A stretch of 64,000 nt of DNA. Source: an uncultured Prevotellaceae bacterium (GTDB lineage Bacteria; Bacteroidota; Bacteroidia; Bacteroidales; Muribaculaceae). The position numbers were made by a program, and so were the translations under genes. Below, piece by piece: positions 33,414-41,002 of this stretch (within the stretch, counting starts at the first letter, position 1; the number at the start of each line of letters is the position of its first letter). The notes beneath the pieces were generated by a model that worked only from the letters and a program-made list of their open reading frames with translations, was not told the origin of the DNA and did no database searches. The stretch spans positions 23,819 through 87,818 of the forward strand of contig CALEJB010000053.1 in NCBI GenBank assembly GCA_937898675.1, in the 5' to 3' direction.

Positions 33414-34271
33414 ATGAAAGAACTGAAAATCACCCAATCCATCACCAACCGCGAGAGCATCTCGCTTGAGAAGTACCTTCAAGAAATCAATCGCTTGCCC
33501 CTCATCAGCGTTGACGAGGAAGTCGAGCTCGCCGAGCGCATACACCGCGGCGACGAGGCCGCTCTCAACGAACTCGTGTGTGCCAACCTGCGCTTCGTGG
33601 TCTCGGTAGCCAAGCAGTACCAAAACCTTGGACTTCCCCTCGCGGACCTGATTAACGAGGGCAATGTGGGCCTTATCAAGGCCGCGCACAAGTATGACGA
33701 GACCCGCGGCAACAAGTTCATATCCTATGCCGTGGCGTGGATTCGCCAGTCCATCCTGCTCGCCATCGCCGAGCAGTCGCGCACCGTGCGCCTGCCGCTT
33801 AACCAAAACGGGCTCATTCTCAAAATCAACAGCGCTATCGCCAAGTTTGAGCAAGAAAACGAGCGCCGCCCGACACCCGACGAACTCGCCGAGTTGCTCA
33901 ACACCACCGAGGCAAAGATCAAGGCGACCATGAAGGCATCGAGCCGCCATGTATCGTTTGACTCGCCCATCAACGAGGACGAGGACAGCAGCCTGCTTGA
34001 TGTGATTGCCGACGACAGAGCAGATAGCGCCGACAGCACCGTGCAGAGCGAGTCGCTGGCCGCCGAAATCGTGAGGGCGCTGAACCAGTTGTGCGACCGT
34101 GAGCGCGAAATCGTGAAGATGTCTTTTGGCATCGGGTGCCAGGAGATGACGCTCGATGAAATCAGCACCCGATTTGAGCTGTCGCGCGAACGCGTGCGCC
34201 AAATACGCGAGCGCGCCATACGCAGCCTGCGGCGACAGCACAACACGTCGCTCATGGCCTACCTGGGATAG
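33414..34271 (+). CDS. RpoD/SigA-family sigma factor, divergent paralogue
   Basis: A 285-residue sigma-70 factor with the same layout as the primary sigma of Bacteroidota: a short N-terminus without region 1.1, region 1.2 (SLEKYLQEINRLPLIS), region 2 (NLRFVVSVAKQYQNLGLPLADLINEGNVGLIKA, KFISYAVAWIRQSI), region 3 (ERRPTPDELAELL) and region 4 with a helix-turn-helix (LDEISTRFELSRERVRQIRERAI). Compared with the neighbour at 34406, it has Ala108 where the neighbour has Trp108 of the promoter-melting WW pair, and changes in region 4.2 (RF-E-L-S for KF-D-L-T). The start is the ATG at 33414, which aligns without a gap with the neighbour. It probably directs RNA polymerase at a subset of promoters. 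Upstream is a sigma-54-like promoter. Confidence 0.93.
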   Translation: MKELKITQSITNRESISLEKYLQEINRLPLISVDEEVELAERIHRGDEAALNELVCANLRFVVSVAKQYQNLGLPLADLINEGNVGLIKAAHKYDETRGNKFISYAVAWIRQSILLAIAEQSRTVRLPLNQNGLILKINSAIAKFEQENERRPTPDELAELLNTTEAKIKATMKASSRHVSFDSPINEDEDSSLLDVIADDRADSADSTVQSESLAAEIVRALNQLCDREREIVKMSFGIGCQEMTLDEISTRFELSRERVRQIRERAIRSLRRQHNTSLMAYLG

Positions 34272-34348
34272 CAACGGCCCAAGATGGCAGGTCTAAAAGC
34301 GACAAAATGGCACAAAAAAATGTTTTTTGCCCGTTTTGGGCAAACAGA

Positions 34349-34380
34349 TTTGGATAATCCGAAAAATAGTTGTACCTTTG
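34349..34380 (+). promoter_or_regulatory. Promoter for the primary sigma factor gene
   Basis: TTTG at 34349-34352 and TACCTTTG at 34373-34380 with 20 bases between, an exact consensus promoter. The ATG is at 34406. Confidence 0.78.
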
Positions 34381-34405
34381 CACGCTTAAACTCTACATTA
34401 GTTAG

Positions 34406-35263
34406 ATGAGACAATTAAAAATCACAAAATCCATTACTAATCGCGAGAGTGCCTCGCTTGACAAGTATCTTCAGGAAATCGGTCGCAAGGAACTCATCAC
34501 CGTTGATGAGGAGGTGGAACTGGCACAGCGCATTCGCCAAGGCGATCAGGCTGCGCTGGACAAGCTTGTCAGTGCCAATTTGCGTTTCGTAGTTTCGGTA
34601 GCAAAACAGTACCAGAACCAAGGATTGAGTCTGCCCGACTTGATTGATGAGGGCAATCTGGGCCTTATCAAGGCAGCGCAGAAATTTGACGAGACGCGTG
34701 GCTTCAAGTTTATCTCCTATGCCGTGTGGTGGATTCGCCAGTCCATCCTGCAAGCCCTTGCCGAGCAAGCGCGCATTGTGCGTCTGCCGCTCAACCAGGT
34801 GGGCTCGATCAACAAGATCAGCAAGGCCCAAGCCCGCTTTGAGCAAGAACACGAGCGCCGTCCGTCGCCCGAGGAACTCGCCGACCGGCTGGACATCCCC
34901 GTGGACAAGATCAGTGACACGATGAAGGTGTCGGGCCGCCATGTATCGGTTGACGCCCCGTTTGTCGAAGGCGAGGACAACAGCCTGCTTGACGTGCTGC
35001 CCAACAACGATTCACCCATGGCCGACACCACCCTCAACCAGGAGTCACTGGCCAAGGAGATCAACCGTGCGCTGGAGCAGCTCAATCCCCGCGAGCGCGA
35101 GATTCTGAAGATGTTCTTTGGCATCGGTTGCCAGGAGATGACGCTTGAGGAAATCGGCGCCAAATTTGACCTGACCCGCGAGCGCGTGCGCCAAATCAAG
35201 GAGAAGGCCATCCGCCGCCTCAAGGGCCAAAAGAGCAAGCTGCTCAAGGCCTATCTAGGCTAA
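34406..35263 (+). CDS. rpoD: Primary RNA polymerase sigma factor RpoD/SigA
   Basis: A 285-residue protein that matches the major Bacteroidota housekeeping sigma factor, which lacks region 1.1 and reads TTTG/TAnnTTTG promoters. Region 1.2 has SLDKYLQEIGRKELIT; region 2 has NLRFVVSVAKQYQNQGLSLPDLIDEGNLGLIKA and KFISYAVWWIRQSI with the intact WW pair (108-109); region 3 ERRPSPEELADRL; region 4 NPREREILKMFFGIGCQEMTLEEIGAKFDLTRERVRQIKEKAI. It has its own canonical promoter and a terminator (35301-35326), so it can be made without the upstream paralogue. Confidence 0.95.
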   Translation: MRQLKITKSITNRESASLDKYLQEIGRKELITVDEEVELAQRIRQGDQAALDKLVSANLRFVVSVAKQYQNQGLSLPDLIDEGNLGLIKAAQKFDETRGFKFISYAVWWIRQSILQALAEQARIVRLPLNQVGSINKISKAQARFEQEHERRPSPEELADRLDIPVDKISDTMKVSGRHVSVDAPFVEGEDNSLLDVLPNNDSPMADTTLNQESLAKEINRALEQLNPREREILKMFFGIGCQEMTLEEIGAKFDLTRERVRQIKEKAIRRLKGQKSKLLKAYLG

Positions 35264-35300
35264 GTCGCGATTGCAAACATTTTGGTAAAACACAGTACAG

Positions 35301-35326
35301 GCTGCCTCACAAGGGCAGCTTTTTTT
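35301..35326 (+). terminator. Intrinsic terminator after rpoD
   Basis: GCTGCC (35301-35306) pairs with GGCAGC (35314-35319), followed by seven T. Confidence 0.85.
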
Positions 35327-35346
35327 GTCGTTTTTGCCCGTTACTG

Positions 35347-35377
35347 TTGTACACATCATTTTTTTGCAGTACCTTTA
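35347..35377 (+). promoter_or_regulatory. Promoter for the small outer-membrane barrel gene
   Basis: TTG at 35347-35349 and TACCTTTA at 35370-35377, one base off TAnnTTTG, with 20 bases between. The ATG is 56 bases on. Confidence 0.5.
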
Positions 35378-35432
35378 CACATTCATTGAGACAACAACAT
35401 TTCCATATTAAACATTAAAAAACAAAAAAACT

Positions 35433-35906
35433 ATGAAGAAGATTTTAACTTTAGTGTGCGCTCTCATGCTGGGCGTGGGCATTGGCCAGGCACAGGTACA
35501 CCAGGGCGAGACCGCCGTCGGAGCCAATTTGGTTTATGGCAGTGAGATTGAGAGTCTGGGACTGGGCGCCCGTTTCCAGTATGGCGTTCTTGACCAATTG
35601 AGGGCCGAGGTGGGCTTTAACTACTTCTTTGAGAAAGACCATGTGAACTGGTGGGACGTAAACATCAACGCCCATTATCTGGTAGGCCTGTGGAACGAGC
35701 AGCTGTACATCTACCCGCTCGCTGGCCTTAACTACACAATGGTAAAATTGGGTGATGATGAAGAGAATCATGTCGGCCTCAATGTGGGTGCAGGCGTTGA
35801 ATATGAGTTCAACGAGCACTTTGGCGCAAACCTTGAATTCCGCCACACCATCGTCCGCAAAGTGGATCAGGCCGTAGTAGGGCTGGGCCTCAATTACAAG
35901 TTCTAA
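35433..35906 (+). CDS. Small outer-membrane beta-barrel protein
   Basis: A 157-residue exported protein. The signal peptide (MKKILTLVCALMLGVGIGQAQ) is followed by a chain of about eight amphipathic strands, as in OmpA/OmpX-like or OmpW-like porin family proteins: AVGANLVYGS, GLGARFQYGVL, LRAEVGFNYFF, VNINAHYLVGL, LYIYPLAGLNYTMV, VGLNVGAGVEYEF, GANLEFRHTIV, and the terminal VVGLGLNYKF with the C-terminal Phe that BamA recognises. Size fits an eight-strand barrel, too narrow for a general pore. It may serve in adhesion or envelope integrity. It is monocistronic, with its own promoter and a strong terminator. Confidence 0.88.
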   Translation: MKKILTLVCALMLGVGIGQAQVHQGETAVGANLVYGSEIESLGLGARFQYGVLDQLRAEVGFNYFFEKDHVNWWDVNINAHYLVGLWNEQLYIYPLAGLNYTMVKLGDDEENHVGLNVGAGVEYEFNEHFGANLEFRHTIVRKVDQAVVGLGLNYKF

Positions 35907-35936
35907 ATCACTGGCAGCGCATCGACGCTGACCCCG

Positions 35937-35985
35937 AATGGTCAGGGCCGCCCCCCAATAAGGGGGCGGCCCTGACCATTTTTTT
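35937..35985. terminator. Long perfect-stem terminator after the barrel gene
   Basis: A stem of about 19 base pairs (AATGGTCAGGGCC... paired with ...GGCCCTGACCATT) closes a six-base loop and is followed on plus by seven T. On minus no T-run follows, so it ends mainly plus-strand transcripts, though the convergent DUF4836 gene stops only 15 bases away. Confidence 0.88.
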
Positions 35986-35999
35986 CATTCAGTCACGCA

Positions 36000-37526
36000 T
36001 TAATTGACGGGACGCAACTGTATGTCTGAGTCCAGCAGAAATCCGGCGGTGCCTTCTTCACCGTCCTCGTTGCCAAAGTTGTCATGCACCTTGATGCCAC
36101 ACAACGCACGCAGGAATTCCTGCGCCGCGTTGGCTTTGGGCTGGTTGGTATAGAACCGCCCCTTGCCGTTGAAGATGTCCTGTAAACCAAAGTTGAGGTA
36201 CCCGCAGACGCTGTCGTTGCGTGTCTGTGCAAAGAAGCCCAACAATGCATTGTCAAAGAAGTCGCGCACGGGCTGCATCTCATAGGCATACCCCTCGGTC
36301 TGCTCATAGTCCAGCACCTTGACATAGAGGATGCCGTCTGTAATGCCGACACGTATCATCTTGTTGTCATATTGGTAGATATACTCATCGTCATAGAGTT
36401 CGGGCGCCTGCCCCATCGAGTTGGCAAATGCACTGATTTGACCGACGACTGCGTCGGGGTCGGTCGAACGGGCGGCCAGCACCATGTTCCACTCGCCCTC
36501 AAGGTGCGGGTCGCGCGCGAGGCCAACCGAGAATGGCCCGTCAACGGTTGAAAGGATGCTCGCCAAATCGATACGGCCAATATATGGCAGATTTCCAAAC
36601 AGTTGCAACAACTGCTGAATCTGCTCGAGTTTCACAAAGTTATCACCCTTGACGCTCATCGAGAAAATATAGTCCATCGAGTTGGGGATGGCCTTGAGCA
36701 CGTCACCCGTAGGTTTGGCGATGGTTGCAGTAAGCAGGCGGGCATATTCACTGTCCTCCTTGGCAAGGATGCGGGTCTCCATCTTCACCTCCTTGGCATC
36801 GAGGTCGATGCAACAGGTCATCGCGTCGATGTCACTCTCGGTGAAAATCTCGACCAGCGGGAAACGCTTGGCCAATTCTCGATAGACATCGCTCTTGTTG
36901 AGAATGCTTTTGAGCCCTTTGCCCTGCACCCACATGTTGATGTCATTGTCGCCGTTGCGCAGCAACTTGATGGCATCCTTGTTGTCTGTGATGCTTGTCG
37001 ATGTCTTGGAGAGAATGCCTTTTGCTGCCTTGGCGGCCCGATTCACATCCATTGGCTTGCTCACCGAGCCCACAAACAACACGTCATCGTCGATGGCATA
37101 CAATTTGTCCTTGACATACATGCAATCCAGCCCCTCCACCTTGGCAAAGTCGCCGCCAGCACGCAGTTCCAATGTCTTGCGTGCCTTACCGGCATCATCC
37201 AGGCCGGCCAACAGCACCCTGCCGAACGACTTAGATGAGAAGAACGCGTATGCCTTGCTGTCGGTGTCGAGGCCCAGTTGCGACAGGTCGTTGAGCAGTA
37301 CGCACAATGGGGCAGTGTCATTATCGTCAACTGCCTGGCGCACAGTTTCGGGCAACACAATCTTGCCGTCGTCAACAAGTCCTGTCTCGTCGAGAATTTT
37401 GGGCACATCAAAAGCCACCACGCCAATGGCATCGGCGGGAATCATTTTTTCAAGATTGTTGCCCGAGCAGCCTGCCAACAAGGACAGCAGCATCGCAGCC
37501 AACAAACTTTTGGACCATTTCATCAT
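36000..37526 (-). CDS. DUF4836 family lipoprotein
   Basis: A 508-residue lipoprotein: MMKWSKSLLAAMLLSLLAGC with Cys20 as the lipidation site, followed by SGNNLEKMIPADAIGVVAFDVPKIL, typical of the DUF4836 family of Bacteroidota. The protein alternates strands and helices through its length (LYAIDDDVLFVGSVS, DYIFSMSVKGDNF, GPFSVGLARDPHLEGEWNMVLAA), with no catalytic motif that I recognise. Role unknown; probably in the periplasm or at the inner leaflet of the outer membrane. It is transcribed alone, convergent with the barrel gene. A TATCTTTG element is 77 bases upstream. Confidence 0.85.
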   Translation of the reverse strand: MMKWSKSLLAAMLLSLLAGCSGNNLEKMIPADAIGVVAFDVPKILDETGLVDDGKIVLPETVRQAVDDNDTAPLCVLLNDLSQLGLDTDSKAYAFFSSKSFGRVLLAGLDDAGKARKTLELRAGGDFAKVEGLDCMYVKDKLYAIDDDVLFVGSVSKPMDVNRAAKAAKGILSKTSTSITDNKDAIKLLRNGDNDINMWVQGKGLKSILNKSDVYRELAKRFPLVEIFTESDIDAMTCCIDLDAKEVKMETRILAKEDSEYARLLTATIAKPTGDVLKAIPNSMDYIFSMSVKGDNFVKLEQIQQLLQLFGNLPYIGRIDLASILSTVDGPFSVGLARDPHLEGEWNMVLAARSTDPDAVVGQISAFANSMGQAPELYDDEYIYQYDNKMIRVGITDGILYVKVLDYEQTEGYAYEMQPVRDFFDNALLGFFAQTRNDSVCGYLNFGLQDIFNGKGRFYTNQPKANAAQEFLRALCGIKVHDNFGNEDGEEGTAGFLLDSDIQLRPVN

Positions 37527-37602
37527 GACCGTTTTGGGTTTCTTGAATCACTTTTTCCTGTAATAAAACTGTTGCCGCCAGTCCCTGCTGCCAACAACGC
37601 CA

Positions 37603-37610
37603 CAAAGATA
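37603..37610 (-). promoter_or_regulatory. -7 promoter element for the DUF4836 gene
   Basis: TATCTTTG on the minus strand fits TAnnTTTG, 77 bases before the ATG. Confidence 0.58.
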
Positions 37611-37795
37611 CGACAAGTTCATCATATCACCGCGACAAAATTGACAACAAAACAAAGTTTTTTTGCTCATCGCGCAAATTATCAACCCCAACACCCACAG
37701 CGACAAAGAAAGGCGGCATATTCTTGATCCGTTCCGGAGTATCAGAAATGCCACCTCTCAGTCACTGCGATAGTGCCTTTCATGGTCTATTTTCC

Positions 37796-37807
37796 CAGGG
37801 TACCCTG
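37796..37807. repeat. 12-bp perfect palindrome CAGGGTACCCTG
   Basis: Self-complementary 12-mer in the gene-free region; a possible operator for a dimeric regulator. Confidence 0.5.
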
Positions 37808-37891
37808 ATATGTATTTCTCCTTTGATGCCGCAAAATTAGGCCTACATAGTGCCATAATCAGGCACCTGTTTTTTAATAAAAATTAAATTA

Positions 37892-37905
37892 TACTGAATT
37901 CAGTA
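37892..37905. repeat. 14-bp perfect palindrome TACTGAATTCAGTA
   Basis: Self-complementary 14-mer in the gene-free region, 73 bases before the TAAATTTG element that may drive the small acidic gene. A possible operator. Confidence 0.5.
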
Positions 37906-37977
37906 GTTTATTGGCCAACAACACCTCGCATAATGTTTTTTTAACTAAACTTTTCCACTCAATACAGAAAAAAGCAC

Positions 37978-37985
37978 TAAATTTG
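37978..37985 (+). promoter_or_regulatory. -7 promoter element for the small acidic gene and aguA/aguB
   Basis: TAAATTTG fits TAnnTTTG, 77 bases before the ATG at 38063. The -33 region reads TTTTCC, a weak match. Confidence 0.5.
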
Positions 37986-38062
37986 AAAATTGAAAAAAAC
38001 GAGTCAATATCAACAATGCCAGACACCTCCGGGTCATTGTTTCTGAACATAACATTGGAAAT

Positions 38063-38308
38063 ATGAACATGAACGATTTTTCTGATACACTACGCGAGTT
38101 GCTTGACCGTTTCAGCAACACGTCTGAGTTGGACAAGGAGTTCCAGCGCAAACTTCGCGAAGAGGCCGGCTTCAACGAAGACTACGAGGCCTGGTGCGAG
38201 GAAAACGGATATGAGACAAAGACGGGCTATCGCGACTTTATTGACGAGATAATCGAAGACCAGGATTCCTATTGGGACACCTACGACGAGTTTGGCAACA
38301 ATATATAA
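38063..38308 (+). CDS. Small acidic protein of unknown function
   Basis: An 81-residue protein, strongly acidic, without signal peptide or membrane segment. It starts MNMNDFSDTLRELLDRF, probably an amphipathic helix; the middle has EDYEAWCEENGYETKTGYRDFIDE, and the end has EDQDSYWDTYDEFGNNI, rich in aromatic and acidic residues. I do not recognise a family. Codon use resembles its neighbours, and the frame ends 44 bases before the agmatine deiminase gene, so I judge it a real gene. A second ATG at 38069 is an equally good start. Confidence 0.68.
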   Translation: MNMNDFSDTLRELLDRFSNTSELDKEFQRKLREEAGFNEDYEAWCEENGYETKTGYRDFIDEIIEDQDSYWDTYDEFGNNI

Positions 38309-38352
38309 GAACATTAAAGGCCGCAAACCGGCCGCATGACCACATCCAACAC

Positions 38353-39399
38353 ATGTTTTCGAATAAACGCAACCGCAGTTTTGCCGCCGAGTGGGATTCA
38401 CAAGACGGCATCCTCATCGCATGGCCTCACGCCGGCACCGATTGGGCCTACATGCTCGACGAGGTGACAGCATGTTACCAAGAGATTGCCCGCGCCATCC
38501 TTGACGGCGGAGAACGGCTCGTCATTGTCGCGCCCGGCGCCGAGGATGTGAGGGACGCCCTCGGCCCTGATGTGGACTGGCAACAAGTCACCATTGCCGA
38601 GTTGCCCACCAACGACACATGGGTGCGCGATTACGGCCCCATCACGGTTTTCAAGGACGGACGCCATGTGCTTGCCGACTTCACCTTCAACGCTTGGGGC
38701 ATGAAATTTGCCGCCGACTGCGACAATCTGGTGAACGAACGTTTAGGGGTGGTTGGAATGTGGCGCATGCCGCTCATCAACTGGCGCGACATCGTCCTCG
38801 AGGGCGGCTCGATTGAGACCGACGGCAATGGTGCGGTGATGACAACCACCAGCTGCCTGACGGCACCCAACCGCAACGACGGCATGACGCGCGATAAACT
38901 GGAGCAGAGGCTTCTTGAGCGCCTGGGGTGCATCAAAATGCTGTGGCTCGACCATGGCGAACTTGAAGGCGACGACACCGACGGTCACATCGACACGCTG
39001 GCACGCTTTGCTCCCGGCGGCGTGATCCTTTACACCGGCTGCGACAATCCTGCGGACGGGCATTTTGCCCCGCTCATGGCGATGGAGCAGCAGTTGAAGC
39101 AGTTCACCGACACCGACGGCAACCATTACCACCTGCTCAAGCTGCCCCTGCCCGACCCCATCTATGACGAGATTTCACGGTTGCCCGCCACCTATGCCAA
39201 CTTCCTGGTCATGAACACCCAGGTGCTGGTGCCCCTGTACGGCCAGCCCGAGAACGACGTCCGCGCGCTTGAAACCATCGCCCAGGCTTTCCCAGGCCGC
39301 CAAGTCAAGGGCATTGACTGCCGTCCGCTCATCTGCCAGCACGGCTCGCTGCACTGCGCCACCATGCAACTGCCGCGAGGCGCACTCAACATTAGGTAA
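38353..39399 (+). CDS. aguA: Agmatine deiminase
   Basis: A 348-residue enzyme of the agmatine deiminase / bacterial peptidyl-arginine deiminase family that hydrolyses agmatine to N-carbamoylputrescine. Visible motifs: AEWDSQDGILIAWPH, TNDTWVRDYGPI, FNAWGMKFAADCDNLV, VLEGGSIETDGNGAVMTT, LDHGELEGDDTDGHIDTLARF, VPLYGQPEND and GSLHCATMQLP with the catalytic Cys. The start is set at the ATG at 38353 (MFSNKRNRSFAAEWD); an in-frame ATG at 38272 would overlap the small acidic gene. With the next gene it forms the two-step route from agmatine to putrescine. Confidence 0.94.
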   Translation: MFSNKRNRSFAAEWDSQDGILIAWPHAGTDWAYMLDEVTACYQEIARAILDGGERLVIVAPGAEDVRDALGPDVDWQQVTIAELPTNDTWVRDYGPITVFKDGRHVLADFTFNAWGMKFAADCDNLVNERLGVVGMWRMPLINWRDIVLEGGSIETDGNGAVMTTTSCLTAPNRNDGMTRDKLEQRLLERLGCIKMLWLDHGELEGDDTDGHIDTLARFAPGGVILYTGCDNPADGHFAPLMAMEQQLKQFTDTDGNHYHLLKLPLPDPIYDEISRLPATYANFLVMNTQVLVPLYGQPENDVRALETIAQAFPGRQVKGIDCRPLICQHGSLHCATMQLPRGALNIR

Positions 39400-39439
39400 A
39401 AAGGTATCGTAGTCTAACTGAAGCAAGCAAAATTTTGCG

Positions 39440-39447
39440 TAATTTTG
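39440..39447 (+). promoter_or_regulatory. -7 promoter element for aguB
   Basis: TAATTTTG fits TAnnTTTG, 35 bases before the aguB ATG, so aguB may have a promoter of its own besides read-through from aguA. Confidence 0.58.
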
Positions 39448-39481
39448 TGCCCGATAATAGAAAACACCGTAATTCCAAAAC

Positions 39482-40357
39482 ATGAAAATCGGCATCATTC
39501 AACAGCACAACACCAGCGACATCGCATCCAATCGCGGCGCGCTCATCACCAAGATAAAAAACCTTGCCTCCCAAGGCGCACAGCTCATCGTCCTGCAGGA
39601 ACTGCATGACTCGCTTTACTTTTGCCAAGTGGAGAATGTGGACAACTGCGGCCTGGCCGTTCCCATTCCCGGTGATGTCACCTCCCAGTATGCCGCCGTG
39701 GCACGCGAGTGCGGCATCGTGCTGGTGACGTCACTGTTTGAACGCCGCTCGGCTGGTCTGTACCACAACACGGCACTTGTGTTTGACGCCGACGGAAGCA
39801 TCGCCGGCACCTACCGCAAGATGCACATACCTGACGACCCCGCCTACTATGAGAAATTCTACTTCACCCCCGGCGACCAAGGTTTCCAGCCCATCGACAC
39901 CTCGTTGGGGCGTCTGGGCGTAATGGTATGCTGGGACCAGTGGTATCCCGAGGGCGCGCGCCTGATGGCCTTGCGCGGCGCGCAACTGCTCATCTACCCC
40001 ACAGCCATCGGCTGGGAGAGCAGCGACACACCCGACGAACAACAGCGCCAGCGCGACGCATGGATGACCGTGCAACGCGGCCACGCCGTCGCCAATGGTT
40101 TGCCCGTGGTCACCGTCAACCGCGTTGGCCACGAAGAGGACCCGTCGGGGCAGACGCGCGGCATCGCATTCTGGGGCAGCAGCTTTGTGGCCGGGCCGCA
40201 AGGCGAATTGCTGTATCAGGCGTCAAGCGACAAAGAGGAGACCGCCATCATCGACGTGGACATGGAACGCAGCGAGCAAGTGAGGCGCTGGTGGCCATTC
40301 CTGCGCGACCGCCGCATCGACCACTACCACGGCCTTGACAAGCGATTCCTCGACTGA
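39482..40357 (+). CDS. aguB: N-carbamoylputrescine amidase
   Basis: A 291-residue member of the nitrilase superfamily (carbon-nitrogen hydrolases) that cleaves N-carbamoylputrescine to putrescine, carbon dioxide and ammonia. The Glu-Lys-Cys triad is visible: Glu in VLQELHDSLYF, Lys in GTYRKMHIPDDPAYYEKFYF and Cys in GVMVCWDQWYPEGAR. The long segment IGWESSDTPDEQQRQRDAW is typical of this subfamily, and the tandem with aguA supports it strongly. Putrescine is used for polyamines and, in Bacteroidales, envelope functions. No arginine decarboxylase gene is in the window. Confidence 0.95.
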   Translation: MKIGIIQQHNTSDIASNRGALITKIKNLASQGAQLIVLQELHDSLYFCQVENVDNCGLAVPIPGDVTSQYAAVARECGIVLVTSLFERRSAGLYHNTALVFDADGSIAGTYRKMHIPDDPAYYEKFYFTPGDQGFQPIDTSLGRLGVMVCWDQWYPEGARLMALRGAQLLIYPTAIGWESSDTPDEQQRQRDAWMTVQRGHAVANGLPVVTVNRVGHEEDPSGQTRGIAFWGSSFVAGPQGELLYQASSDKEETAIIDVDMERSEQVRRWWPFLRDRRIDHYHGLDKRFLD

Positions 40358-40416
40358 GCACAAGCCCAAACCATATAACAACAACCGCTCCAATCGAGCC
40401 GAATGTCCCGAAAAGA

Positions 40417-40448
40417 AAACTGCGCCCGGCAGATGCCAGACGCAGTTT
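40417..40448 (-). terminator. Terminator after rplS
   Basis: AAACTGCG (40417-40424) pairs with CGCAGTTT (40441-40448), with an inner GGCA/TGCC stem. On the minus strand TTCTTTTC follows, a T-rich tail in the right place for rplS. Confidence 0.78.
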
Positions 40449-40478
40449 GATGTGTTATCGCAATCGCGTGGGAGCGGG

Positions 40479-40841
40479 TTAAGCCTCCTTCTTGACGATG
40501 CGGCGCTCCTTGATGCGAGCCTTCTTACCGGTGAGACCACGCAGGTAATACAGCTTGGCGCGGCGCACCTTACCATGCTTGTTGATGACAATGCTGTCAA
40601 TGAACGGGGACTCGAGCGGGAAAATGCGCTCTACACCGATGTTGTCACTAATCTTGCGAACGGTGAAACGCTTCTTCTCACCCTCGCCAGTGATTTTAAG
40701 AACCACACCGCGGTACTGCTGGATACGCTCCTTGTTACCCTCCTTGATGCGGTATGCTACCGTGATTGTGTCACCAGGGAAAAACTCCGGGTGCTGCTTG
40801 CCTGTAGCAAATGCCTGTTCTGCAATTTTAATCAAATCCAT
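40479..40841 (-). CDS. rplS: Large ribosomal subunit protein bL19
   Basis: A 120-residue L19 with the normal features: PGDTITVAYRIKEGNKERIQQYRGVVLKI, FTVRKISDNIGVERIFPLESPFIDSI and KLYYLRGLTGKKARIKE. It lies at the 30S-50S interface. It is transcribed alone from a consensus TACCTTTG element, with a leader of about 80 bases, and has its own terminator. Confidence 0.97.
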   Translation of the reverse strand: MDLIKIAEQAFATGKQHPEFFPGDTITVAYRIKEGNKERIQQYRGVVLKITGEGEKKRFTVRKISDNIGVERIFPLESPFIDSIVINKHGKVRRAKLYYLRGLTGKKARIKERRIVKKEA

Positions 40842-40927
40842 TTGATTCTATATTTAATGTGTTAATAATCACTTCGCAATATACACAAGCCACTCTAATA
40901 TCTTGTCAGAGATTACGAAAAGCGGTG

Positions 40928-40935
40928 CAAAGGTA
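40928..40935 (-). promoter_or_regulatory. -7 promoter element for rplS
   Basis: TACCTTTG on the minus strand fits TAnnTTTG. A short inverted repeat TTGCTG-AAA-CAGCAA (40943-40957) fills the spacer towards -33, where CTTG stands in for TTTG. Confidence 0.65.
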
Positions 40936-41002
40936 GTACATTTTGCTGAAACAGCAAGCGAAAAACGTTATTTTTTTCTATCATTGAGGAAATTGTGACC
41001 AT

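Larger units (their letters stand above)
37527..38062. other. Long gene-free region with two perfect palindromes
   Basis: These 536 bases hold no coding sequence that I can support. They contain the promoter element of the minus-strand DUF4836 gene (37603-37610), a further TAATTTTG on minus at 37832-37839, two palindromes (37796-37807 and 37892-37905) and a TAAATTTG on plus at 37978-37985 in front of the small acidic gene. Confidence 0.7.

Noticed and set aside
33414..35263. Tandem sigma genes as an assembly artefact
   Set aside because: The two copies differ at many positions and have different upstream sequences, so they are true paralogues.
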